From: an uncultured Mycoplasmatota bacterium
GTDB taxonomy: Bacteria > Bacillota_I > Bacilli_A > RF39 > UBA660
Assembly: GCA_900546245.1 (NCBI GenBank)
Contig: URBY01000024.1
Coordinates: forward strand, 1-16,837
Direction of reading: 5' to 3'
Length of the DNA stretch: 16,837 nucleotides
The notes beneath the pieces are model-generated. The model saw nothing but the letters and a program-made list of their open reading frames with translations. It was not told where the DNA came from and did not search any database. Positions 7,487-14,539 of this stretch are shown one piece after another. The first letter of the stretch is position 1. The number at the start of each line of letters is the position of its first letter. The position numbers were made by a program, and so were the translations under genes.

Positions 7487-8367
7487 TTATATCCTCCTAT
7501 CTTTTTAATTATATTACTTAATATTTCTTTATCTTCTATTTTATTAAGTGAAAAGCACTTCTTACCTAAATCTTTAAATGATGCACCTGAATTATATAAT
7601 TCTTTTCTATCTATTATTATAAATCTATCATGAAAGGTATTATTATTTATAAATGTTACATTACTATATTGTGATTCATATTTTTTCTTTAATGTACTAT
7701 CTATATTGCTTGATACTATTTTTATATCTACACTTATATCTTTTATAATATCTAATAATTCCTTCCCAGCATAATTATCTATTATAATTATTTCTTTCTT
7801 TGCTTTACTTAATATATCTATAAGAAGCGAATACGCATCATATATTTGCCCTTCATAAAATATATGATTTATTTTTTCTTTTTTCTCTAATTTTGAAAAT
7901 GACTCTTGTAATAATTTTATTTCATTATCATGGTCAAAAACCATCTTATTTATATATTTCTGCTCTATTAAATTTGTTGATATATATTTTCTCATTTTTA
8001 CAAATGCATCTATTATTTATACATTAACTTTCGCTGCTATATCATTTTTTAAAAGACCAGACAACATCATTATTCCTTGCTCTGTTAAAACATATGGTAA
8101 ATATTTATAATGCAGCCCTCTATAATTATTACTTTTGTTTAAGGTCACATTTTGTGACTTTAAAGACAAATTTCCTAATTCTTCAATTGTTATTTGAAAA
8201 CAAAATTCTTCTGGAAATCTATTTATATTTCTTTTTATTACTTGATTTAATACCTTCGTTTCCACATTATAAAGTCTTGCTACATCTGAGTTAAACATTA
8301 CATGTTTACCCCTTATCTCATATATCATGTTTTCTATTTTTGAATTGTCTATCATAACTTCATTCAT
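7474..8367 (-). pseudogene. ORF6N/PLD-like paralogue broken by one in-frame TAA
   Basis: Copy B of the neighbouring ORF6N gene. The frame is continuous from ATG 8367 (GGAGG at 8374-8378, 6 bases upstream) to the stop at 7474-7476, except for one TAA at 8017-8019. In copy A the aligned codon is Gln (KTSIQIMNAFVKLRK against KVNV*IIDAFVKMRK), so a single CAA-to-TAA change explains the break. The first part (116 residues) holds most of the ORF6N domain. The second part keeps the intact PLD-like domain with HDRFIIID and GASFKDLGKK. A restart at ATG 7995 has no visible RBS. The full frame would be 297 residues. The C-terminal half shows no other damage, so the break is recent, is read through at low level, or the two halves act separately. 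Confidence 0.85.
8138..8164. repeat. 27-base palindrome inside the ORF6N pseudogene
   Basis: Arms 8138-8149 and 8153-8164 pair at 11 of 12 positions around a TTT centre. The segment encodes the SLKSQNVTLNK part of the ORF6N domain, the same place as the palindrome in copy A. Its core GGTCACATTTTGTGAC is identical to the core of the spoVB terminator at 6568-6583. Confidence 0.85.
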
Positions 8368-8382
8368 AATTAACCTCCAAAC

Positions 8383-8412
8383 AAAAAAGAGTACACCCAT
8401 AAAAGTGTACCC
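8383..8412 (-). terminator. terminator or attenuator before the ORF6N pair
   Basis: On the minus strand GGGTACAC (8412-8405) pairs with GTGTACTC (8396-8389), 8 bp including one G-U, and is followed by six T (8388-8383). It lies only a few bases before the GGAGG of copy B. It could end transcripts running on from cysE, or act as an attenuator in the leader of the ORF6N genes. Confidence 0.6.
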
Positions 8413-8450
8413 GAATAGATATATTTTTCTTGCCTAAAAATATAAATTAT

Positions 8451-8491
8451 CGACTAAGTTTTAACTATTGACACTTGGCAAGTTAGTCAAT
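8451..8491 (-). promoter_or_regulatory. nested dyads upstream of the ORF6N pair
   Basis: ATTGAC (8467-8472) and GTCAAT (8486-8491) flank the inner palindrome ACTTGGCAAGT (8473-8483). A second imperfect pair is GACTAAGTT (8452-8460) with AAGTTAGTC (8480-8488). This is typical of an operator region. A minus-strand TTGACT at 8490-8485 might be a -35 box, but no convincing -10 follows at 17 bases. Confidence 0.4.
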
Positions 8492-8534
8492 GTAAAAATA
8501 TTATAACACAACATAAAAAATATACAATAAGATT

Positions 8535-9095
8535 TTATAAAAGCTTTATTATTTCGTTTATTCTTTCTTTGTCAAAAATAATATCATTCGTTTTAACAAC
8601 TTTTGCTGGAACGCCTACTGCAGTTACATTCTTTGGTATGTCATTTAAAACTATTGCTCCTGCACCTATTTTAGAATTTTCACCAATAATAATATTTCCA
8701 AGTACTTTAGCAGATGCTCCTATCATTACATTATTTTCTATAGTTGGATGTCTTTTACCTTTTTCTTTGCCAGTTCCTCCTAAAGTAACACCATGATAAA
8801 TTGTTACATTATCACCAATAATTGCAGTTTCTCCTATAACAACACCAAAACCATGATCAATAAATAATCTTTTCCCTATTTTAGCACCTGGATGAATCTC
8901 AATACCTGTTTTTCTTTTTGCTTTTTCTGATATTAATCTTGCTAAAAAATAATGTTTTTTTAGATATAAATAATGAGATATTTTGTAATAAATTTGTACT
9001 TTTAAACTTGGATATAATAACACTTCAAAAATGCTATTAACCGCAGGATCTTTTTCTTTTATAAGTTTAATTTGTTCTTTAATTAGTTTAATCAT
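8535..9095 (-). CDS. cysE: serine O-acetyltransferase
   Basis: Makes O-acetylserine from serine and acetyl-CoA, the first step of cysteine synthesis, in the cytoplasm. The 186 residues give the short Gram-positive form. A helical N-terminus (about 1-70) is followed by a left-handed beta helix of hexapeptide repeats. Family motifs are [41 protein letters not shown] and [13 protein letters not shown], with the His residues of the active site. GAAGGTG precedes ATG 9095 by 5 bases, and the coding frame extends upstream without such a signal. It is separated from corA by a terminator, so it probably has its own promoter (weak TTGCAA, 17 bases, TAATTT upstream). No cysK or cysteinyl-tRNA synthetase gene lies beside it, so its partner is elsewhere. 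Other acyltransferases share this fold, but the motif set fits CysE well. Confidence 0.92.
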   Translation of the reverse strand: MIKLIKEQIKLIKEKDPAVNSIFEVLLYPSLKVQIYYKISHYLYLKKHYFLARLISEKAKRKTGIEIHPGAKIGKRLFIDHGFGVVIGETAIIGDNVTIYHGVTLGGTGKEKGKRHPTIENNVMIGASAKVLGNIIIGENSKIGAGAIVLNDIPKNVTAVGVPAKVVKTNDIIFDKERINEIIKLL

Positions 9096-9143
9096 TTTAA
9101 CACCTTCTATTAATAAATTATTCAAATGTATTTTTATTTGCAA

Positions 9144-9164
9144 TAAAAAAAGACCATAAGTCTT
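9144..9164 (-). terminator. terminator of corA
   Basis: A short 5-bp stem, AAGAC (9164-9160) with GTCTT (9154-9150), followed by T-rich sequence on the minus strand. The stem starts within the corA stop codon (9163-9165). The stem is short, so termination may be partial and leave some read-through into cysE. Confidence 0.55.
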
Positions 9165-10098
9165 ATAATAATTTTTTCTTTTTAAATATAAGTGCAATTA
9201 TAATTGAAACAATAACGCAAAAACCAATTATAATTAAAAAACCGTATTTTAAATCAGAAATTATTCCAAGATGAACATTCATACCAAGAAAAGACGCTAC
9301 CATTGTTGGAACTGAGAAAATAATTGTTATACTTGTTAATATTTTCATGGCAATATTTAAATTATTAGATATTAAAGTTGCATATGTATCTGATACACTA
9401 CTTAATATTTCTCTATAAATATTAGCCATTTCACTTGCTTGCTCATTTTCTATTGAAGCATCTTCTAAAAGGTCTAAATCTTCTTCATACATAGGAATAA
9501 CATTTCCTCTATTAATCTTTTCAATAACTCTTTTATTTTCTTTTAAAGATGTAATAAAATATACTAAACTTTTTTCAATATTAAGTACATTAATAAGTTC
9601 TTCATTTTCTGATAAACTATGCAATTCTTTTTCAGTTTTATCAATTTCTTTATCTATCATTCTTAAGTATTTTAAATATAATTTAGCATTTTCATATAAT
9701 ATTTGAATTGTAAGTCTTGATCTAAGTGATGTATTTATATCTTTTACTTTTCCTCTTTTAAAAAGTTTTAACACTTCTAGTTTTTGTGATGATATTGTAA
9801 GTATATGTTTATTACTACCAGTAATTATTCCAAGAGGAAGAGTTGAATATTTAACATTATCATCACCAATATATGGTGAATCTATTACAATCAAAGTAGA
9901 ATCATCTTCTTTTTCAAATCTTGGAGTTTCTTCTTCATCTAGCATTTTTAAAATAAGATCTTTATCAATACCAGTTTTTAATGAAACAACTTCTATTTCT
10001 TCTTTTGTTGGTGAAACTAAATCAATCCAACAATTATCAATAACTTCATCTATTCTTTCAATCATATTAGTTTCATTTGTTTTATATATTTTTATCAT
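9163..10098 (-). CDS. corA: CorA-family divalent cation transporter
   Basis: 311 residues. A large soluble N-terminal domain (about 1-245) has the long helices typical of the CorA funnel, for example [30 protein letters not shown]. Two C-terminal transmembrane helices follow, with the GMN signature at 272-274 ending the first one ([10 protein letters not shown]), and a KKKK tail. CorA proteins form pentameric Mg2+ (or Co2+/Ni2+/Zn2+) channels in the cytoplasmic membrane. The usual YGMN is LGMN here and the following loop is not the classic MPEL, so metal preference cannot be predicted. AGGAGGA precedes the ATG. A strong promoter lies about 90 bases upstream, leaving a leader of about 80 bases, too short for a standard M-box riboswitch. 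It is monocistronic or partly linked to cysE. Confidence 0.9.
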   Translation of the reverse strand: MIKIYKTNETNMIERIDEVIDNCWIDLVSPTKEEIEVVSLKTGIDKDLILKMLDEEETPRFEKEDDSTLIVIDSPYIGDDNVKYSTLPLGIITGSNKHILTISSQKLEVLKLFKRGKVKDINTSLRSRLTIQILYENAKLYLKYLRMIDKEIDKTEKELHSLSENEELINVLNIEKSLVYFITSLKENKRVIEKINRGNVIPMYEEDLDLLEDASIENEQASEMANIYREILSSVSDTYATLISNNLNIAMKILTSITIIFSVPTMVASFLGMNVHLGIISDLKYGFLIIIGFCVIVSIIIALIFKKKKLL

Positions 10099-10184
10099 AA
10101 ATTCTCCTCCTCTAATTCTTTTTTATATTTTAAAATCACTTAAACTATATTTTACATTCATAATCATAAAAAATTATCAGAAAT

Positions 10185-10212
10185 ATAATACCATAAATTT
10201 CAAATTTGTCAA
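10185..10212 (-). promoter_or_regulatory. vegetative promoter of corA
   Basis: TTGACA (10212-10207) is followed after 16 bases by TATTAT (10190-10185) on the minus strand. Transcription would start near 10178, giving an AT-rich leader of about 80 bases before the corA start at 10098. I see no riboswitch-like structure in that leader. Confidence 0.65.
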
Positions 10213-10231
10213 TTTAATATCTATATTTAAT

Positions 10232-10256
10232 AAAAAAGGAGAATTTTTCTCCTTTT
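10232..10256 (-). terminator. terminator of spoIVB
   Basis: A 10-bp stem, AAAAGGAGAA with TTCTCCTTTT (10234-10243 with 10247-10256, three-base loop), runs into a T run on the minus strand. The stem includes two bases of the spoIVB stop codon (10255-10257). Confidence 0.8.
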
Positions 10257-11235
10257 AGTTTTCTGCTTCCTCTAGCATATTAGTTATAAATATTCCGTAT
10301 CCTTTAGTACAATCATTTACAATAACATGTGTTACTGCACCTATTATTTTATTATCTTGAAGTATAGGTGATCCACTCATTCCTTGCACAATACCACCAG
10401 TTTTATTAAGTAAATTTTCATCTGTTATTTTAAATACAATATTTTTAGTCTTATCATTTAAATTAATCTTTTCTATTTCAATATTATATTCTGTTATTTC
10501 TTCCCCATTTAATACTGTTCGTATTTTTGCATTACCTAGTTTTACATCACCTTTTTTAGCAACATCATATAACTTACTATTATCTATATCACTTGTATAA
10601 TTACCAAATACTCCGCTTTTAGTGTTTTCTTTAACTACTCCATATTTTAACTTATCATCATAAGTAGCTTCCTTTTCACCAGGATTACCATTTTCACTTT
10701 TAGTAATTCCGGTAATATATGAGTAGTATATTGAACCATCATTTATATTTAAAGTACTTTCTGTATTTTTATCTGAAATTTCATGACCTAATGCTCCAAA
10801 TATTTTAGTGTTTGGATCTATAAATGTAAGTGTCCCAACACCATTTATTGTATCTTTAACATATAAACCTGTTTTATATTCACCATTTGACTCTACTAGT
10901 TTTAAAGAACCTGTATAACTCTTACCATTTCTATTATATTCTATATCTATTTTTGTCTTATCATCATCTTTATTAATTTCACTTGTAAAATCATTTATAC
11001 TTTCTATTTTATTATTATTTACTTTGGTTATATAATCTCCTGCTTTTACATTAGAATCTTTACTCACATATTCACCATTTATTTCGTATGTACCAATAAC
11101 TAATATTCCTTTAGTTTTAACCTCTATACCAATATTATTTCCGCCAACAATCAATTTGTCTGAATAAGCATATGCATTTATTGGTATAATAATTAATGAA
11201 ATTAGAAGCGTTAAAAAAAATTTTTTAAATTTCAT
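10255..11235 (-). CDS. spoIVB: SpoIVB sporulation serine protease (family S55)
   Basis: 326 residues: an N-terminal signal or anchor segment (about 5-24), a PDZ domain (about 33-115), and an S55 protease domain (about 125-326). Catalytic residues expected in the family are present: H151 in GALGHE, D272 in KITDENLL and S287 in GGIVQGMSGSP, followed by IIGAVTHVIVND and GYGIFI. In Bacillus, SpoIVB is secreted from the forespore and cleaves SpoIVFA, which releases SpoIVFB and activates sigma-K. It is shorter than the Bacillus protein (about 425), mostly through a smaller N-terminal part. AAAGGAG lies 8 bases before ATG 11235. Neither recN nor spo0A, its Bacillus neighbours, is present here. A perfect 16-bp palindrome lies between a sigma-G-like box and the RBS. 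The intact triad argues that sporulation or a derived checkpoint still operates. Confidence 0.92.
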   Translation of the reverse strand: MKFKKFFLTLLISLIIIPINAYAYSDKLIVGGNNIGIEVKTKGILVIGTYEINGEYVSKDSNVKAGDYITKVNNNKIESINDFTSEINKDDDKTKIDIEYNRNGKSYTGSLKLVESNGEYKTGLYVKDTINGVGTLTFIDPNTKIFGALGHEISDKNTESTLNINDGSIYYSYITGITKSENGNPGEKEATYDDKLKYGVVKENTKSGVFGNYTSDIDNSKLYDVAKKGDVKLGNAKIRTVLNGEEITEYNIEIEKINLNDKTKNIVFKITDENLLNKTGGIVQGMSGSPILQDNKIIGAVTHVIVNDCTKGYGIFITNMLEEAEN

Positions 11236-11248
11236 AATTAAGCTCCTT

Positions 11249-11264
11249 TGTAATCCGGATTACA
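11249..11264. promoter_or_regulatory. perfect 16-bp palindrome before spoIVB
   Basis: TGTAATCCGGATTACA is a perfect palindrome with no central gap, placed just upstream of the spoIVB RBS (AAAGGAG, from 11248). Without a loop it is better as a dimeric DNA-binding site than as an RNA hairpin. In Bacillus, spoIVB is controlled by the AbrB-like regulator SpoVT; whether this site serves such a factor is not known. Confidence 0.6.
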
Positions 11265-11268
11265 TTAT

Positions 11269-11298
11269 TATTATGATTATTTAAAAAAATAATATAGC
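11269..11298 (-). promoter_or_regulatory. possible forespore (sigma-G-like) promoter of spoIVB
   Basis: CATAATA (11275-11269) matches the sigma-G -10 pattern CATnnTA and lies 17 bases after GCTATA (11298-11293), a partial -35 match. The sequence is so AT-rich that such matches arise easily; the assignment rests mainly on the known forespore expression of spoIVB. Confidence 0.3.
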
Positions 11299-11301
11299 AA
11301 T

Positions 11302-11330
11302 AAAAAAATACCAATTTTTTTGGCATTTTT
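11302..11330 (-). terminator. terminator of the nusB-xseA-xseB-thyA operon
   Basis: An 11-bp stem with one G-U (arms around CCAA at 11311-11314 and TTGG at 11320-11323, five-base loop, flanked by A/T pairs) ends in a T run on the minus strand. It begins 3 bases after the thyA stop. Confidence 0.75.
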
Positions 11331-11332
11331 TA

Positions 11333-12559
11333 CTACTGCGCAACTGGCATTTTAATAAAAGGTGCTGAAGAATAATTTAATACTTTTATATCTTCATTTC
11401 CTGTAACATTTTCTTTTAAGTAATCTTTATCATTATTTACTTGATTACTAAATTCATAAAAATCTTTTTTATCTGCAAGTTCTAATGTTGGTTTCTTTTT
11501 AGTTATCATTAGTTCAAAAATTTGAAGATCCTTTTTTGCATCATTAAATTCGTCTTGTGCTTCTTCATTATCAGGATTATTATTTAAATATTCTTCCTTT
11601 TCCTCTTTAGTAGATTTAAGTGCATTATAAAATTCTTCTAAGTAAATATCACTATTTTCGTTAATAATTTTTTCGAATTTAAGCATTTTTTCATAATTTG
11701 TAAGTTGTTTTTTAATTCCATCAATTTGATTAACATAAATATGTGCATCCATAATACTATAGTTCATATTTCCTACTTCTAAATTAGATACTTTTGCAAG
11801 TAATGATTGTAATATTGCATACTGACTTATATTAAATGGAAGTCCTAGAGGAACATCTGCACTTCTCTGATGGATATATGAATTAAGTTTACCATCCTTA
11901 ACTTTCCATTCACTACTCCAAACGCAAGATGGAAGTACAGCAGTTTTTAAATCAGCATCTTGCCATAAACTTATAAGCATTCTTCTATCATGAGGATTAT
12001 TTTTTAGTGCATTAAGAACGTAATCAAGTCTTTTATATTTATTAATTATATAACCATAAGCTGTGCCAATTGTACCAGCATATTCTTTTCCAAAATATTT
12101 TGCCGATTTTATATTTTTACCTTCAACATTTGATTTAGCCTTCATTCCAATTATAACATTACCATCTAAATCATATACATTTACTTCTTTATCTTTATCA
12201 TAATTTTCAGTAGTAGATTCATATGTTCTGTATATTCCATCAGAATCTACTTCCCATTCATTCCAGATGTTATTTCCTCTTTCTCTTAGCCAAGATACAT
12301 CATTAGTTTGTGCCTGATAAATCCAAAGCATTTCACTAAGAGCGTTTTTTAATAAAACCTTTTTACTTTCAAGAAGAGGAAATTCTTTTCCTAAATCAAG
12401 TTTGAAATTAACACCTTCAACACTTAAAGTATCAATTCCTGTTCTATTTTCAAAAAATTCTCCTTCTGTAAGTATTTTTTTTAAAAGTTCACAATACTTT
12501 TTGTCAAATTCCCTAACTTTATAATCTTCTTTATTTAAAAATTTTAATGTATCGTTCAT
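11333..12559 (-). CDS. thyA: thymidylate synthase (ThyA type) with two large insertions
   Basis: Converts dUMP to dTMP using methylene-tetrahydrofolate. The core is recognisable: R39-T-G near the N-terminus, IWNEWEVD at 98-105, GTAYGYI near 165-171, DRRMLISLW at 191-199, catalytic C212 in LPSCVW, QRSADVPLGLPFN at 231-243, DAHIY at 271-275, and the terminal IKMPVAQ. At 408 residues it is far longer than E. coli ThyA (264) or the L. casei form (316). About 60 extra residues lie at 106-165, where the L. casei enzyme also has an insert. A second insert of about 65 charged, helical residues (about 290-355) lies before the conserved PTLEL; I know of no counterpart. The residue after the catalytic Cys is Val rather than the common His. 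Last gene of the nusB operon; no folate reductase gene adjoins it. Confidence 0.9.
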   Translation of the reverse strand: MNDTLKFLNKEDYKVREFDKKYCELLKKILTEGEFFENRTGIDTLSVEGVNFKLDLGKEFPLLESKKVLLKNALSEMLWIYQAQTNDVSWLRERGNNIWNEWEVDSDGIYRTYESTTENYDKDKEVNVYDLDGNVIIGMKAKSNVEGKNIKSAKYFGKEYAGTIGTAYGYIINKYKRLDYVLNALKNNPHDRRMLISLWQDADLKTAVLPSCVWSSEWKVKDGKLNSYIHQRSADVPLGLPFNISQYAILQSLLAKVSNLEVGNMNYSIMDAHIYVNQIDGIKKQLTNYEKMLKFEKIINENSDIYLEEFYNALKSTKEEKEEYLNNNPDNEEAQDEFNDAKKDLQIFELMITKKKPTLELADKKDFYEFSNQVNNDKDYLKENVTGNEDIKVLNYSSAPFIKMPVAQ

Positions 12560-12586
12560 AATTACTTTAACCCTCCATTTTTTTAA

Positions 12587-12811
12587 TTATTCTTCTACAT
12601 TAAAGTCAGACATTGTACCGTTTTCATTTACTATTTTATTAACTGCTTTTTCTGCTTCATCTAACTTTTTAGAGCAGTCACTTGCAATTTTCATAGCTTC
12701 AGTATATTTGTTAATTGCGTTATCAAGATCAACATTACCTGATTCAAGTTCTTTAACAATTACTTCAAGTTCACTTAATTTTTCTTCAAAACTTTTTTCT
12801 TCTTTACTCAT
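12587..12811 (-). CDS. xseB: exonuclease VII small subunit
   Basis: 74 residues, the normal size for XseB. It matches the family: SFEEKLSELEVIVKELESG at 7-25, then VDLDNAINKYTEAMKI and CSKKLDEAEKAV, two helices forming a coiled coil that binds the C-terminal helices of XseA. Exonuclease VII degrades single-stranded DNA from both ends. It starts one base after the xseA stop, with its RBS (GGAG) in the last xseA codons, so translation is coupled to give several small subunits per large one. 27 bases separate it from thyA. Confidence 0.95.
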   Translation of the reverse strand: MSKEEKSFEEKLSELEVIVKELESGNVDLDNAINKYTEAMKIASDCSKKLDEAEKAVNKIVNENGTMSDFNVEE

Positions 12812-12812
12812 T

Positions 12813-14081
12813 TTAATTCTCCTTTATTTCATTTACTTTGGCATTAATTATTCCATCACTTAAATTTACTTCAATCATTTCATTAGTTTTAATATTTTTA
12901 ATGCTTGTTAATACCTTATTATCTTTCTTAGTTATTGAATAACCTCTTTTTAAAGTATTTAATGGATTTAATATTTCAAGTTTATTAACTAATACATTAT
13001 AATCATTATATTTTTTCTCAATCATTTTAATTGGACTTGTAAATATAAAACTTGATTTTATAGAATCCAATTTTATTTTATTTGAATTAATAATATTTAA
13101 AATTACATTTTTACTTCTTTCTATACAATTAGATAGTTTTTCTTCTTTTACTTCATATATACTCATAGGACTTTTTAAAATATAACTATCCATTATTCTA
13201 TTTAAATATTTTTTATCAGTTTCTATTTTAGTTTTTATATTTTTAGTCATTCTTATTCTATATTGATTAATAAGTTTTTTTAATTCTTCTTTTGATGGAA
13301 CTGATACTTCAGCTGCTCCTGTTGGAGTTGCTGCTCTATAATCCGCAACAAAATCAGCTATGGTAAAATCAATTTCATGACCTACAGCACTAATTACTGG
13401 TGTTTTACACTCAAATATTGCTCTTGCAACTATTTCTTCATTAAAAGCCCATAAATCTTCAAGTGATCCTCCACCTCTACCTACAATTAAAGTATCAAGA
13501 TTATATGTATCCGCTATTTTTATATTTTTTACTATATCATCTTTTGCTTCTTTACCTTGAACTAAAGATGGAAATAAAATTACTTCACAAAGTGGATATC
13601 TTCTATTAATAGTTGAAATAATATCTTTAATAGCAGCTCCAGTAGGCGCTGTTACAACACCTATTCTCTTTGGAATTTTTGGTATTTCTTTTTTATATTT
13701 TTGATCAAATAATCCTTCAGAGGCAAGTTGTTTTTTTAATTTTTCATATAATGCATAAAGATTACCAACACCATCTTCTGTCATATCAGTTACATATATT
13801 TGATAGTTACCAGTTTGTTCAAATACACTTATTCTTCCCTTTACAAGTACTTTCATTCCATCTACTGGTTCAAAATTTATATTTTTTGTACTACTTGCGA
13901 ACATAATTGCATTAATTCTTGATTCTTCATCTTTAATAGTAAAATAAAAGTGACCTCTTGAATGATGTTTAAAATTTGATATTTCACCCTTTATATAAAC
14001 AGTTTGAAGATTAACATCATTATCTATTTTATATTTAATATATCTTGTTAGAGCACCAACAGTGATATAATTATTATTCAT
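12813..14081 (-). CDS. xseA: exonuclease VII large subunit
   Basis: 422 residues from the chosen start. An N-terminal OB-fold (about 5-100: ITVGALTRYIK, VYIKGEISNFKHHSRGHFYF) binds single-stranded DNA. A central nuclease domain carries GVVTAPTGAAIKDI, LIVGRGGGSLEDLWAFNEE and PVISAVGHEIDFTIADFVAD followed by RAATPTGAAE. A long helical C-terminus wraps XseB and ends in the usual NPLNTLKRGYSI motif. ATG 14081 is chosen because GGAGAAG lies just upstream and MNNNYITVG fits the family start; the frame extends upstream to 14117 without an RBS. The start overlaps the nusB 3' end by 8 bases. The enzyme acts with XseB in mismatch repair and in removing damaged single strands. Confidence 0.95.
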   Translation of the reverse strand: MNNNYITVGALTRYIKYKIDNDVNLQTVYIKGEISNFKHHSRGHFYFTIKDEESRINAIMFASSTKNINFEPVDGMKVLVKGRISVFEQTGNYQIYVTDMTEDGVGNLYALYEKLKKQLASEGLFDQKYKKEIPKIPKRIGVVTAPTGAAIKDIISTINRRYPLCEVILFPSLVQGKEAKDDIVKNIKIADTYNLDTLIVGRGGGSLEDLWAFNEEIVARAIFECKTPVISAVGHEIDFTIADFVADYRAATPTGAAEVSVPSKEELKKLINQYRIRMTKNIKTKIETDKKYLNRIMDSYILKSPMSIYEVKEEKLSNCIERSKNVILNIINSNKIKLDSIKSSFIFTSPIKMIEKKYNDYNVLVNKLEILNPLNTLKRGYSITKKDNKVLTSIKNIKTNEMIEVNLSDGIINAKVNEIKEN

Positions 14082-14475
14082 TATCTTCTCCATGATATAT
14101 ACTATCAAGTACAGCATTAATCATACTTTTTACTTTTTCATCTGAATATTCATTAGCAAGTTCTACTGCTTCATTAATTGCGACTATTTCTGGAGTATCA
14201 GTATAAACTAGTTCATAAATACCCATTCTTAAAATAGCTTGATCAGTTTTACCAAGTCTATCAATTGTCCAATCTTTTAAATGTTTATTTGCAATTCTAT
14301 CAATATCATTTTTATATTCAAGTACACCATTTACTATTTCATTTACAAATTCATTTTCTAAAGGTACAGATTCTTTTATAACATCTTCTACTTTATAATC
14401 AATATGATTTGATTGATATAAAAATATTTGATATAAAATTGTCATTATTTTTTTTCTAAGTTCTGTTCTATTCAT
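14074..14475 (-). CDS. nusB: transcription antitermination factor NusB
   Basis: 133 residues, all-helical, full length. Family motifs are clear in the C-terminal half: DWTIDRLGKTDQAILRMGIYEL (about 67-88), then PEIVAINEAVELANEYSDE and MINAVLDSIY. NusB with NusE (S10) binds boxA in rRNA leaders and prevents premature termination. GGTGAAG precedes the ATG. It heads the leftward operon nusB > xseA > xseB > thyA; nusB next to xseA and xseB is a common Gram-positive order. The 46 bases upstream are filled mostly by the terminator of the preceding gene, so the operon promoter must overlap it; I do not see a convincing one. Confidence 0.95.
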   Translation of the reverse strand: MNRTELRKKIMTILYQIFLYQSNHIDYKVEDVIKESVPLENEFVNEIVNGVLEYKNDIDRIANKHLKDWTIDRLGKTDQAILRMGIYELVYTDTPEIVAINEAVELANEYSDEKVKSMINAVLDSIYHGEDNE

Positions 14476-14502
14476 TTTTCTTCACCACAATAATTTTAAC
14501 AT

Positions 14503-14539
14503 AAAAAAATAAAAAAAACTATCATATATATAGTTTTTT
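14503..14539 (-). terminator. terminator of the two-TM membrane protein gene
   Basis: A 10-bp stem, AAAAAACTAT with ATAGTTTTTT (14513-14522 with 14530-14539, 7-base loop), followed by a T-rich tail on the minus strand. It encloses the stop codon (14522-14524), and the upstream arm encodes part of the last codons. Confidence 0.8.

Larger units (their letters stand above)
6632..8367 (-). repeat. tandem duplication of an ORF6N/PLD-like gene
   Basis: Copy A (6632-7486) and copy B (7474-8367) are paralogues in direct tandem. Their C-terminal halves are almost identical, including long identical nucleotide stretches (for example the region around 6780-6840 against 7640-7700). The N-terminal ORF6N halves are clearly diverged, and copy B has extra residues between the SQ-V motif and LPYV. 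Confidence 0.9.

Noticed and set aside
7487..7995. Independent gene for the C-terminal PLD-like fragment starting at ATG 7995.
   Set aside because: No RBS precedes this ATG, and the frame continues directly into the ORF6N part across one TAA, so it is better described as part of a broken gene.
6632..8367. Toxin-antitoxin or phage-defence system made of the two ORF6N/PLD-like genes.
   Set aside because: The two proteins are paralogues rather than a toxin with a distinct antitoxin, and I see no recognised partner gene. The idea stays open but unsupported.
9096..9197. N-terminal extension of cysE up to position 9197.
   Set aside because: It would overlap the corA end and terminator, lacks an RBS, and is not part of the serine acetyltransferase fold.
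10099..10184. Possible Mg2+ riboswitch in the corA leader.
   Set aside because: The leader is only about 80 bases, very AT-rich, with no paired elements of an M-box and no terminator hairpin before the gene.
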